A stretch of 64,000 bases of DNA from Macrothele yani (taxonomy: Eukaryota > Arthropoda > Arachnida > Araneae > Macrothelidae): positions 45,536,469-45,600,468 of the forward strand of contig CM076996.1 of NCBI GenBank assembly GCA_039090855.1. The letters run 5' to 3'. The notes beneath the pieces were generated by a model. That model worked only from the letters and a program-made list of their open reading frames with translations. It ran no database searches and was not told the DNA's origin. Below, piece by piece: positions 21,030-32,297 of the stretch (its first letter is position 1; each line of letters starts with the position of its first letter). Position numbers and translations under genes: made by a program.

Positions 21030-22125
21030 ATTGTCGGCAACAAAAACTGCGAAAATCGAAATAAATCAACGCAAATAACAACCACTGGTTTCGGCAAAGC
21101 CTCTTTATTAAATAGCTAAGCTTGAATTGTTTGAAGTAGAAGCTTTAAAGGAAATCAGGGTATGATCATAATTTCCTCATTAGATATAAATCAAGGGAAT
21201 TGTTATTAATATGATTTTTAACCTCCTTTTCCGTTTACAGGTAAAATGGAAGTTTTTAATTTAACGAAGTTCATAAGAAAAAAAGCCTCGTAGGGAAAGC
21301 AAGATAACAAGTATTTTTCAAGATTTTTAGAAGCTCGCGATAATTGGTTGGCATTGTACTGGAAACCTGAATTTCCTGAGGGAGTTTCTTTTATTTTGAC
21401 CTCATTCTTGCCACTTGCTGCGAAAAATAGTTTAACAATGACCATCGCTCTGGAAAGAGGAACATGACAGGTCCAGGCTTTATCTTGTGCGTGCATGTGT
21501 GTGTTTTTTATTTTAATCTCGAATGACTTTTTTATTTCTGCTGCACGATGTGAAAATTAATCAGTGTTTCTGATATGAATTGATATTTGGTCAAAGACCT
21601 AACAATTTCCTTTTCTAAGATCTCTAAAAGTGTGAATGAAACTTCATCTCCTTTTTTCACGGAAATTTATTACTGCATATTTTCAATATGCAGACGTTCG
21701 TTGCTTAATTTATAGCTCTAAAGGAATGCGCTTTAGGGCAATAGAACACTGAAACTAACATACTATGCAGAACTGAAACTAACGTACCACAGCGCATTGA
21801 AACTGGCATCCACTTAATCTCATAACAACACACAAACTATAGTATAGTCCGAGTAATTGAATACGGCATTAATTAAAGTTATACAAAATTTCGGTGATTT
21901 CAGAAATAAAAGAAAGAGTAACGCGTAGCCTGTTTAACGTTGATTGTGATATACTCGAATATTTAAAAAGTACTTTTCATATCAATTAAAAGTGAAATAG
22001 ATCTTTGCAACATATCATGAAAAACTAGCAAATTTAATTAAAAAATTATTTAATGAACAGACAGCTCATAGATATATATATATACGCATGACATTCTAAA
22101 CCAGAAAAGTTGTACAAAACAAATG
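21030..22125. other. no recognisable feature
   Basis: AT-rich spacer. A TTGAATTGTTTGAAGT-type patch and a TATATATATA run near 22075 are the only visible structure. Confidence 0.35.
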
Positions 22126-22129
22126 CATT

Positions 22130-24245
22130 TTTAGCACGCTTTTTGTAAAAAAACAAAAAAAAACAGATTGCGCTTATAGTATCACTCTCTGTCCGTCCGT
22201 CTGTAAACACATATCTCCGAAACTCTTAGTGCGATTTGAAACTTTTTTTTTTGCATTGAAAAGTTTGAAATGTGAGAATGATGATCCTTGCGTTCTGGTT
22301 TTTCCGATGCACAACCTCGCCGCTAGAGGCCGAAAATGAAGATGATGTCGAATTCAAATGCATTTTATTCCACATATTTGCTCCTAAATATCCGATTAAA
22401 AAAGTTACATTTCCTTTCAGTACCATTTATATCGAAGACTATTTTAGGTACATGTCCTTTTTTTCAAGTCATACATAGATTTTCCGCTAGGGGCGTAAAG
22501 TTGAATTGCGTTTACTCAGATATATCTTCTTCTAAAATTCCAATTTGAAAAAATCTTTCTGCATCGGGTACAGCTCCTGATAGGAAATGTTTTGCTTTTA
22601 ATTTTTGGATAGAGAATGGTTTGACCACCAGGAGGCGTAAGAGTTTATTTCTGCTTGTGATGTATTTACAGCAAAATCTGAGCTTCTGAAAACTCCATTG
22701 AAAAAATTATTTCATGGACCAATACCGCTCACCTCGGAAAACCTTTTGAGAATGCTTCCTGCTTAAAATAGTGCATAATAATTCCGCCAGTGGGCGTTGG
22801 TGTATATGCTACTATTGTTGATATCTCTGCTTCTAAAAGTCCGACTTGAAGAATTCTCTATTTGTTAGAGAACGTCATCGGTGCGAAATGTTTCTAGTAT
22901 AATTTCAAATTGTTCTTAACGCACAACTGTGCCACTAGCTGGCGTAAGTTCACGTTTCCATTTACAGAAATATCTGCGGGAGTAAAAACCGAACTGAATT
23001 TTTTTCAGTCAGATACTTCTAACTATGAAAACTCTCTGTGTGTATTTTTTTCCCAAAATAATGCACAATATCGACGTTAGGGAACGCAAATGTTTAATCT
23101 GTTTTTCTTAATATCTACTTCTAAAGCGGCAATTTAAAACATTCTTTTAATACCGAATTCCATTTACTTCGGAAACCCTTTAGGTTTGTGTATGAGGACT
23201 TTTGTGGTTCACAGTTCTGTCTCTTGGTGGTGTATGTGTGCTTCTATTTGCAGCTGTATCTCCGCTACTAAAAATCCTATTGAAAAATTTCTCTTTTTTA
23301 CGCTTTCCAACCGTAGGTTGAAGAAGCGTATATGCTCCAACTTTGTGCGTCTGTCTGTCCGCTCGATAGCTCGCGTAAAAATGATTCGACTTCAATGAAA
23401 TTTTAGTATGTGGTAGGGGGCAACCTGGGGACGAAAATGGGCGAAATGGGGTCAAAGGTCAGGATATATGAGCGGGATCAATTGCATCGCCCTTATGCGT
23501 CATAACTTACGTAAAAATACTTCTATTGCGACAAAACGTTAGTATGTTTTTTCGGAGGTATACTGAACCAATTCTGTTTAATATCATCGAAATGGGATCA
23601 AAGGACAGGGCACAGGAACGAGATTTATTCCACAGACATTATCCTCATAACTTGATTTAAAATGCCTCTACTGCGACAAAACTTTAGTATCTTGCTCCGG
23701 AGGTATACTGAACCAATTCTGTTTAATATTATCGAAATGGGGTCAAAGGTCATGGCACAGGAGCGAGATTTATTCCACAGCATTATCCTCATAACTTGAG
23801 TAATGATTTCTGGTATGTTGGAAAGCGTATCATAATCAATGCATTGCATGATTTTACTAACTTGTTGCTATATGTCACTGGCTGCAATAAAGATGGCGAG
23901 CATTATCCACTTTAAATAATGCACAGCCTTCCCGCTAGGGGCGTAAAGGTCAAAACCTTTTTCTTGCTATGCTTCCTGGAGGCGTATTTGGAAAGTTCAT
24001 TTACCTTTGCATAGCTTTTGCCGTGAAAAATACTTTTCGCCTATTTTCAACTTTTCTATTATGCAAAATTCTTCCGCTGGAAAGCGTAGAGTTATATCAT
24101 GTTTCCCTCTCTCTCTCTATATATTTTTTAACTGTTCAATTTGAAAATCCCATTATCTCTGATACTCCTTCTGCTATGAGAATTTTTTGCGCGCCATTTA
24201 TTAATATTCGTGACATACTTTTTAGCCGCCGATGGAAATAAATAG
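22130..24245 (+). repeat. diverged tandem array, units about 145-165 bp (family B)
   Basis: After a GTCCGTCCGTCTGT leader near 22192, units recur with a core like CCGCTAGGGGCGTAAA. Cores lie near 22320, 22485, 22632, 22787, 22931, 23076 and 23220. Each unit also holds a segment of the type ATATCTCTGCTTCTAAAA then TCCGATTTGAAAAA. The array is interrupted at 23301-23866 by the satellite-bearing miniature element and resumes with CCCGCTAGGGGCGTAAAGG at about 23931. A second array lies at 40988-43760. It is non-coding. Confidence 0.7.
23301..23866 (+). mobile_element. satellite-bearing miniature element, copy X
   Basis: The left tip CGCTTTCCAACCGTAGG forms a short hairpin with GTTGAAGAAGCG. The right tip contains GTTGGAAAGCG (inverted match to the left tip), then AATCAATGCATTGCATGATT and TTACTAACTTG. 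Between them are three units with GGTCAAAGGTCA-like cores about 145 bp apart. Flanks are TTA on the left and TTG on the right. The full-sized relative is at 25415-33301. Confidence 0.75.
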
Positions 24246-24415
24246 CTGTTTCTATTTCTGGATGTTTTATCGATTATAAATATACTGTTGATTTTTTCTA
24301 ACCGGTTCCATTGACTTTGAACAACTTTGATGAATTTTATTCGCGTCGGAAAGGATTCAAAAGACGTGCTCATTACAACCGAAAAACTCGGTATCTTTTT
24401 TTCTTGTTTATTTAC
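24246..24415 (+). repeat. interspersed repeat block C, copy 1
   Basis: The block starts GCTGTTTCTATTTCTGGATG and contains GTCGGAAAGGATTCAAAAGA. The near match is at 47198-47360. Family unknown. It follows directly on the end of tandem family B. Confidence 0.6.
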
Positions 24416-24429
24416 TTGTAATTCAGTAA

Positions 24430-25330
24430 TGAGAAAGAAGTTCATACCATCAGCAGTTTACACCAGCCCCCGAAATGCTGAGAAGCGAACCACATCTTAT
24501 TCGAATGCCGTAAAGCATTCTACCTGCTCAAAGAAAAGTCACGAAAGCTAAGGCGTCATCATGTTCTGCGTAAGTCAAAATCTATTGTTGCTAGATCTAC
24601 ATTTCGTACTGGAACTTGAAATTAATGCTCGTTATGTGACGAAGTTATTGAAATCGGAATCCGAAGAACAATAGGGCGCACATGGGCTGACAAGGGCAGG
24701 AGAAAGAAGATAATATCTGCACTGAAGATCTTTGAATTTATAACCCTAACCTATGAATGATGGCATTCTTGTTTCTCTAAATAACACCATTTTTATCTCT
24801 CGGCTGTTTCTGTTTCTTATGTCGTAGTAATTTGACAAAATATTATGCAATCACCGTGTTTCATAGTAGATTTATGCGTATTGCGACAAAATTTCATGGA
24901 GAAAGATTCACAAAGAAAACGTAAGTGTAAGTTTTATGCGTCTTTTATTTCAAATTCATATGGCGAGTCCTTCTAAGTCTGAGTAAATAATCCTTGACTG
25001 CATTTCTGCTGCTTCTCTCATCAGTATTATCATGTTTTATCTGGCCGATTTTGGGGAGATTAGTCATAAAAGTTTTTATTTCTTCCATGGTGTTAAACTG
25101 TAATTAATTTTGCAGGTCTGTCAAGCAATCTACACTACAAAATAATAAAACAATAATTTCAAGAGCTGTATTTTCCCCCAAGGAGATTCCTGAGTAATTG
25201 GAAGCAAACATTTTGAGAAAATTAAAGAGATAGAGAAATTCACATTTGAAATTTAATCTTCTGTAGTATTCCATTATCGATGGTATCTTGTGATAAGAAA
25301 ATTCTAAGGCTACGTATAGATATCATGCTC
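24430..25330. other. unassigned region
   Basis: One plus-strand frame near 24490-24560 reads HHLFECRKAFYLLKEKSRK and could be the tail of a LINE zinc-finger domain, but I cannot support it. The rest has no recognisable feature. Confidence 0.3.
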
Positions 25331-25334
25331 ACAG

Positions 25335-25414
25335 ACCTTTTTTTCTTTAATTTTGATTCGGACACAGTGAGCAACTCTATATGGGGTATAAGCAGTCGAC
25401 TCGTTCCTAATTTA
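25335..25414 (-). mobile_element. SINE 3' half (split copy)
   Basis: The sequence matches the minus-strand 3' tail of the main SINE up to CGTTCCTAATTTA, where the miniature element begins at 25415. The missing 5' half continues at 33304-33446, joined at the corresponding SINE position (TAGGGTCACTGG in other copies). Confidence 0.8.
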
Positions 25415-27263
25415 CGCTTTGCAACCGTAGGTTGAAGAAGCGTATAACCGATATAGTCAAGTTCCTTTCGAGCTCTGTGTTTGTGCCCAGTTTTTGAAAG
25501 TATATAGTGAGTGGTTGTTCCTATTTTTGTGTTCCCCTTCAAGAAGAAGATCTGTACATTCTTTTAGCTCAGCTCCCAAGTCGGTGAGTTGCATATTTTT
25601 TTTGCATTCAGCGTTTTATTATTTTCGATCAAGCTGATCGATCCTTAAGTTAATCCTCGCCATTTACAATGGCAGGCACTGATAAGGGTGATGTCCACGC
25701 CCACATCAGTGATGCTCATTCAACCTCCTCCTCCTCCTCACTCTCAAGAGACCAATCAGCATTTATGCACGTCAGAGACGTCATACGCATACAAAATGTG
25801 ACGCGAGACTCCTCTGCAAAGGCTCAAGCTGATATCCCTGCTTAAGAGAGTGACGTCACCTTGACGCACGGCCCTGGTTCATTTGCCGAAGCTATGGATG
25901 TGACCGATTGCACGGTTGCGTTGCCTTCAACTGGCTCAACTCAGTTTAGCAAGCCGCTACCAGCAATGAGCACTGTATCGCATCCTTCCGCTGCCAACTC
26001 TACGTCTCTCACTTACTCCACAGTGACCTCCGGAGCGAGAGTTCCTTCCAAGTTTATTGCTCCCGTTTTTCCTGACTCTTACGTCAGTGTTGAGGGTAGT
26101 TCTGCCACCATCGATATCCCAGAGGATTCCCCAGCCGGGAAACAATTTTTCTCCACAATGGATTTCGGTGTCTGTTTTGATGCATTACCAGACACGAAAC
26201 TCAACTAATATAGTATTGCCCTAAAGAAGATGCTTCCTACAGGAGCTTATATCACTCATATGGCTCGAAAGCCACGGGCCGTATTAGTGTATTTTGCCCG
26301 TAAAGAACATGCAGACCTTGTGATGACTGCTGGCTTATTCATCAAAGATGTGCATCTTCTGGCTGAACCTGTGGCACAGCGACCTATCCAGGTCACTTTC
26401 CACCCAGTCCCACCTGAAGTCTCAGATGTCGCTCTATGCACTTTACTCAGCAAATTTGGCAGAGTGGTTGGACCAATAACGACCATTTCGGCGGCGCCCA
26501 GAGATCCCGATGACAAATCCATTGCAGGGTTTCGTCGAAGTGCCCGTGTCATATTTCCGTCGGACGATCATCTGCTTGCGTGCCCGAAGATCCTAACCGT
26601 ACGGTGTGGCCAGCAACGTCGGAGAATGGACGTCATTACCTCCTTGCACTGCACGCTTTGCCATGGCGAAAACCATCTTCGCGTGCACTGCCCACATCAA
26701 ATTCCACCGACTCCGACTGGCGCTCCTACAGGTACTGTTCCTACCTCGAAGCGTACTACACCATCTACTTCAGCACAGCAGGCCTCGGAGCCAAGATATG
26801 ATGAAAAAAGTCCGCTTACAGACGTTGGTCAACGCAACGCTCCCACAGCCGCTTCCTCTTTTTCACTAGAGGACTTTCCTACAATTGCCTCCTCACTCCC
26901 GCAACGTCGTCGCTCCACCACTGAGTCCCTTTCAGAGGGTTTACAACCAGCTATTACCACTGGAACCTCCGAAACAGCTGATGTGGAGTCCGTTGGTCCA
27001 GAGACGCAGTGTGAGGAGGAGACGACCGAGCCTCCACTGAAGCGCCGCGGCTCTGGCCGCAGCAGGCGAGTAGCGAAGAAGCAAAACTCTACTTCACCTC
27101 GTTCAACCTCCCTCTCCAGTAGTTCTCCTCGACACACCTCGCCAGCCGAAGTCTCCTTTCCCACGGTCGAAGAGTTCGCTGCATTTCTCCAGACAGCCAA
27201 TATACCTCCCGTACCACTCTCATACATTGATCTATAACGAAGTGAATTTCTCCGTCATTTTTA

Positions 27264-27334
27264 TCCGCGCCAGGATTCGAACCCGGGTCCACTCATTCCG
27301 GAATAAGTTGCTCTTCCAATTGAGCTACGCGGAC
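27264..27334 (-). ncRNA. tRNA-like sequence in TRIM 3' LTR, copy 1
   Basis: The 71-nt sequence has acceptor-like ends (TCCGCG with CGCGGA), a TAGCTCAATTGG A box and a GGTTCGAATCC B box. The anticodon loop is enlarged (TTCCGGAA, eight bases), so a functional tRNA is unlikely. Pol III promoter function is inferred from the boxes. Confidence 0.75.
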
Positions 27335-27570
27335 ATTTTATTCTGATTCCTATCTGCCTTTATGTCGTGTGCGTCCTTCTGGCAGGTACGTCACATCTCC
27401 TGGTACGTTACATCATCTCCCCCTTATTTTTTTTTTTCGAAGTGCTGCTCTTATTTTTCCTATCTCGTGGTGTGGAAATAACATCACACTATTGCGAGAT
27501 TGTGAACGGTCGGGTCATCCGGATAGTTCGGGCGCCATTATAACGAAGTAAATTTCTCCGTCATTTTTGG

Positions 27571-27641
27571 TCTACGCCAGGATTCGAACCCGAGTACGCT
27601 TATTCCGGAACAAGTCGCTCTACCAACTGAGCTACGCAGAC
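27571..27641 (-). ncRNA. tRNA-like sequence in TRIM 5' LTR, copy 1
   Basis: It has a TAGCTCAGTTGG A box, a GGTTCGAATCC B box, and acceptor-like ends GTCTGCG and CGTAGAC. It differs from its partner LTR at about a dozen positions although the neighbouring 78 bp of the two LTRs are identical. Confidence 0.75.
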
Positions 27642-27965
27642 ATTTTATTCTGATTCCTATCTGCCTTTATGTCGTGTGCGTCCTTCTGGCAGGTACGTCA
27701 CATCTCCTGGTACGTTACAGATCTCCATACATACTTAACGAATCCGACAAGCTACGCAATAGCGCGTGCCTTAGCAGTCAAGAATCCATCGCTTCGCCAA
27801 CTTGTGCCGGAGCAGATCTTCAATGTGTCGCATTTCTGCCGCCAGAATGTTCCCACCCATCCGTGGGCACAAATTTTCTATAATCGTCTCAAGTCTTTTC
27901 CTCCAGCTCTGAAAGATCTTCAGCTAGAGGCAAGGAACCCCACAATTCAAGATCGTGTCACTTAA

Positions 27966-30900
27966 TTGCAGGGGATTCGCTTCCCCCTCAGCAACTCTCT
28001 AGCATATGAAGACCTCAACCCGTTGGGGGCTGATATTCTCCTCCTTCAAGAGACAAATTGCAAACCATCTACCGTCTATTCTCGATGGCGCCAGTGGAAC
28101 TTTGTGTTTCATCACGCCTATGGACTAACATCTCATAGCGGTCTTGCCATCGGCATTAGTCATACTCTCAATTCTATTATCACATCCCTCTCTGTGCGAA
28201 ATATTTGTCGAGATCTCTTACAGCATGCATCCTTTACCATCGCGTCTTCCAGATATCATTTATTCAATATCTATATTCCAAGCACTACAACACATTTATC
28301 AGTTCTCTTCACGCGTCTTCGCAGAGCACTCGACCGTATCCCACCGTCAGACCATGTTCTCGTTGGTGGGGATTTTAACTGTACCCTGGATCCTCTTCTG
28401 GATAGGTTTTCTACAAATAGAGAGCGCCGCCATGCCCTGGCGAACCTGCTCCAGACAGTTGTCACGAACAACGCTCTTCATGATGTACATCGGCATATTC
28501 ATCCATGGTCGACTAATTACACTTGGCGCTCCTCTCATGCGCAAAATCCTTTCTTAGCCCGCCTTGACAGGTTTTATGCCTCCAGTACTCTACTTCCTGC
28601 CGTGACAAAATCGAGTGTGCATCCCACGGCCTCATCTGACCACTGCGCCATTGCCATCATAGTCCATACTGCACCATTCAAACCCAGGATAATTCGCCCG
28701 TGGACATTTGATGATGCACTTCTCTCCGACCCGGCATTCTGCTCTTCGGTCCGGTCATTCCTGATTGACAGACGACCGCAGCTTCAATCTGCACTCTGCG
28801 GATTAAATTCTTGGTTGGAGATCAAGCAACAGCTCGTTCTGCATGTCCGAAACTACTCTTTCCAACTAAAGACACTCCAGAACATGCGCCTACACTATGT
28901 TCGTTCAATGCTATCCATGCTCAGTCTCAGTGATCCTCTCTTCTCCTCCTTTCAAGAAGAGCTTCGATCTCTTCTCACTCCTTTGGTGCAACAAGCTCTC
29001 CGCCGACTTCGTTTGCAACACCTGACGCCGGATGCTCACAACTATGAGTTCCTGACGTCGGTGGAAAACACCCGACGAGCTTCGTCCATACTTCATCATC
29101 TACGCCTTTCTTCTGGAGAGGTATCAGATGAGCCGATTGCGCTTTGTTCCCATGTCCGTCAGTACTTCTCCATGAAGTTCAGTGAACCTCCTCAACCATC
29201 CTCTGCAGCAATGGATTCTCTCCTTTCTAATCTACCTCAGGTTCCCCCCCATCTCGCTTCTTCTCTACTCCTTTCCCCCACGCCCTCTGAACTAAACACT
29301 ACATTCTTTTCTCTGAATTCTAGTGACGCTCCGGGTCCGGAACGGCCTAACCTTTAGCTTTTATAAAACTTTTCTGCCTCTTCTTCTTCCGTTTCTCCTA
29401 TCCGCTTTCTCTGCTGCCTTTACTTACTCTCCTCTCCCGAGGGGATTCACAAATGCATACGTTGTCCTTTTCCCCAAAAAAGGTGATCTCCTTGACTTGG
29501 TGAACTGGCGCCCAATTTCCCTACTGAATCTCGACTACAAACTTTATACCAAGCTTCTTTCACAACGACTAAATCCCATCCTCACTTACATCCTCTCCCC
29601 TAACCAGACTTACACAGTTCCCGGCCGTTCCCTATCTCACAACATCCATCTCCTGACTGATCTAATTCACCTTGCATGCTCTCGCTCTGAACCCCTCGCC
29701 CTCCTCTCTTTAGACCAAGAGTCCGCCTTTGATAATATCTCCCACACTTATCTCTCCGCCACACTTCTCCTGATTTGGATTTCCATCTCCGTTTATTTCT
29801 CTCCTCACCTCCCTCTACCAGGACGCCAGTTTCCAGGTCAAGTTGCCCACCTTACTTACAGCACCAATCCTCTTCCGCCGTGGAGTGAGGCAAGGCTGCC
29901 CACTCTCCGGTCAACTTTTTGCTATAGCCTTAGAACCTTTTCTCCGCTCCGTTCAACGCTCCTTTCAAGCCACCCTGTCGCCACTCATCGCCCGCACGAG
30001 ACACCATGTCACCACTTCCGTGGCGTATGCAGACGACGTTACCTTCTGTATACGCCTGGATTCACAGTTCTCTTTGCTCCAAAGTCTTTTCGCCGATTAC
30101 GCCTCCTGCTCCGGAGCTGCGATTAATACAACCAAAAGCACAGGCCTGTGGTGCGGCTCATGGGTTGACCGTTTGGATTCCCCATGGGGAGCGCACTGGT
30201 CTTCAGCCTCTCAACGTTTCCTTGGCGTACATCTTGGCGTCCCAGGTGAAGCCTCCAGCACAACGTGGAATACCATCCAGCCACGTCTTCATCGGTCAAC
30301 TGCGTTTTGGCGAAAAGCGCAGTTCTGCACCTCATATTTTCAACGTGCACGTCTTGCGCAAACCTATCTTCTCTCCATGTGCACACATTCCTGGCTTGCT
30401 ACTAAATCCCCACTTCTTCGTCTCAATGATATCACTCGCTGCTTCACCTCAGTTATCTGGACCGGACACCACTGGCTCAGTGCCCCCAAGCTCAGCCTTC
30501 CTCCTGACCAAGGTGGCATTGGCCTAATTGATACACGACTGTACTATCAAGCTCTCCGGATTACTTCGTTCCTCCGTCTTCATACCTCACCTGTTGCCGA
30601 CGCCGTTACCGCAAGGAATGTCATCACCTCTTCGAGCAATACTAATTTCACTTTCATTTCTTTCATTCTAATGGACCTCCGTACTACCACTCACTCTTGC
30701 CTTCCTCCTGCCTTACGGGAGACTCTTACCTTTCTCCGCTCTCTCCCGCTCACTCGATCATCACCCGATTCCACCACTGAACTCCTTGCCGAACCCCTGT
30801 TCTTCTCCTCTCTTCTTCACCCCCTCATCTTTCATGCTTCTCCTATCCTTCTTGGCTCCGAGTCGGAGTTGTAACCGTCAAAGACCTTGTAACCTCAGAT

Positions 30901-31771
30901 CTGTCCTGGCGACCCTACGCCAGCCTCCCACCCACCGTTCTACTTTCACCCTCCTCTCGCTCTGTCTATGACTCCCTACTCTCTACCATCATTGCTAAGT
31001 TTCCTCATCTCGCAACCACCACCGGCCTGACCTTTGTTCCTTCCGCCTCCCTCTCCCTTCCTTTCTTTCTTTCAGTCGGCAGATCTACACTTCCACTATC
31101 CTCTCTTTCAACCTCAGTTCTCTATCGGTTACTTTTAAAATCCCACTCTCCTTCTCCCCTTCACATCCCTGATGTTCTCCCAATCCTCTCTCACCGCTGT
31201 CTGGTCTGCCACCCTTTCTCCTCTTTCAGCTCCTCTTGAAATAAACACTCACTGGCTATTTCTCCACCGCCGTCTTCCTGTTCCATCCATCCTCCACCGC
31301 ATGACCATTCTTGACTCACCTCTTTGCCCCTTCTGTGCTCAAGAAGCTGATGTCTCTCACGTTTATCTACATTGTGTCATCCTCCTTCCACTACTCCATC
31401 TTGCATTTTCCATTGCTCAACGTTCAGCCACAACTGATCTTCCTTTCGATGCCTATAAGACACTCCTCCTGCAGGTCTCTCCGCCAGTCAAGCTTCCACC
31501 CATCTGTTCATATATTTTCATCCTGGTGAAACATGTCATTTACGTATTTCATCAGCGCTGCCGAGATATCTCATCTCCTTATACCATCCACCAAGCTTCT
31601 GTGGAACTACTGTGCCACTTTCGGGAGCGTCTCCTCTCAAGACTTCGTCTAGAGAACCTTGTGGCCGTCGCCCAACAGAGAGAACAACATTTCCGTTCCA
31701 CCTGGTCTCCGGCCGCTTCCTGGTTCGCCGGCATGCCAGCGACGTTACAACTGACTGTCGGTAGTTTATAA
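27966..31771 (+). pseudogene. Tx1-clade LINE ORF2 (endonuclease-reverse transcriptase), frameshifted
   Basis: The natural start lies slightly upstream, overlapping the end of ORF1, where KIVSLNCRGF appears in another frame. The APE-type endonuclease shows ILLLQETN, VGGDFNCTLD and SSDHCAIAI. After a frame change near 29335 come fingers and palm: AYVVLFPKKGDL, NWRPISLLNLDYKL and LSLDQESAFDNI (first catalytic D). After a second change near 29800 come GVRQGCPLSGQLF and SVAYADDVTF (catalytic DD), then FLGVHLG. Further changes near 30865 and 31190 precede the C-terminal zinc finger CPFCAQEADVSHVYLHC, ending at 31771. At least four frameshifts make it inactive. The enzyme nicks DNA and copies the LINE RNA at the nick. 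Confidence 0.9.
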
Positions 31772-32297
31772 CCTCGTTGCTCCTAGCTCTGTTGAACTTC
31801 AGTTCAACGTGCATGCTCACCATTGGTTTTCGGAATCAAACTTCAACATACAGCTTATATCTTCTAACACATGTGAATATATATGCACCATACTGTACAA
31901 ATGTATGTAGTCTTACTTGTTTTCTCTTTGATTATAATTTTTTCTACCAGTACTAAGACATCGTAATTCCGTTTGCCTTAGGTTTCACATTGTCTACTTT
32001 GTCATCTACAGTTCTCCTTTTGTACAGTGCTTCATTATAATATTCTCGTTCTGTTATTTGTCAGCACTATAATAATATATTTATGCTTCGAGACGAAATG
32101 TTTCGACAATCTCTCTTATTGTTCTTGTGCAAAATGCCTGTACCTCTTACCACGAGGCTCCTTTGTGAATCAATACATCGTGCTGTATATAATGTACATA
32201 GAATTTTAGAGTTTGTATATTTTACCGTACAATATATGTACCAGGATGCCCATGTTCGCCTCCTGAACCCAACCTTGTTAATAAAATTGTGTTGAAC
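31772..32297 (+). other. LINE 3' untranslated region
   Basis: AT-rich sequence ending in TAATAAAATTGTGTTGAAC directly before the target duplication. There is no long poly-A. Confidence 0.7.

Larger units (their letters stand above)
27233..27719 (-). mobile_element. TRIM with tRNA-like sequence in its LTRs, copy 1
   Basis: The 487-bp element is flanked by the 4-bp duplication GATC (27229-27232, 27720-27723). Its two direct repeats are 27539-27719 (5' LTR on the coding strand) and 27233-27412 (3' LTR). Both start TGTAACGTACC and end CGTTATA. Just inside the 5' LTR is TGGCGCCCGAAC, complementary to the 3' end of tRNA-Lys. Just before the 3' LTR is the purine tract AATAAGGGGGAGATGA, preceded by A13. 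The interior is only 126 bp and non-coding. Each LTR contains a tRNA-like sequence. The sense strand has no run of four T. It lies inside the LINE ORF1. Confidence 0.93.
25669..27965 (+). pseudogene. Tx1-clade LINE ORF1 (zinc-knuckle protein), split by TRIM
   Basis: From ATG 25669 a single frame of 1,806 nt (601 codons) runs to a stop at 27965 once the TRIM and one GATC duplication are removed. Lesions are TAA after residue 58 (ADIPA-stop) and TAA at 26206-26208 (KLN-stop), plus the insertion after SYID at 27232. The central part (VTFHPVPPEVSDVALCTLLSKFGRV) resembles an RRM-like fold. CTLCHGENHLRVHCP is a CCHC zinc knuckle for RNA binding. A serine/threonine-rich basic segment (KRRGSGRSRRVAKK) follows. 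The continuation after the insertion reads LHTYLTNPTSYAIARALAV. ORF1 proteins coat LINE RNA. Confidence 0.88.
25446..32297 (+). mobile_element. Tx1-clade non-LTR retrotransposon
   Basis: A 13-bp target duplication TGAAGAAGCGTAT (25433-25445, 32298-32310) fixes both ends. Without the TRIM insertion it is about 6.36 kb, full length for a two-ORF LINE. A 5' leader of about 220 bp, ORF1, ORF2 and a 3' UTR with AATAAA near 32280 can be seen. Both ORFs are damaged. ORF2 resembles the Tx1 149-kDa protein family of Xenopus and its invertebrate relatives. Confidence 0.93.

Noticed and set aside
27264..27641. Two genuine host tRNA genes
   Set aside because: The sequences have A and B boxes, but the anticodon loop has eight bases, no T-run terminator follows, and each lies at a fixed place inside 180-bp direct repeats that recur elsewhere with target duplications.
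27233..27719. Self-priming, with the LTR tRNA-like sequence as its own primer
   Set aside because: The primer site TGGCGCCCGAAC complements the 3' end of tRNA-Lys. It does not complement the acceptor end of the LTR tRNA-like sequence (CGTGGAC plus CCA).
30006..30527. Separate 173-codon gene within the LINE ORF2 region
   Set aside because: It is an alternate frame over the reverse transcriptase; the real frame carries the YADD and FLGVHLG motifs.
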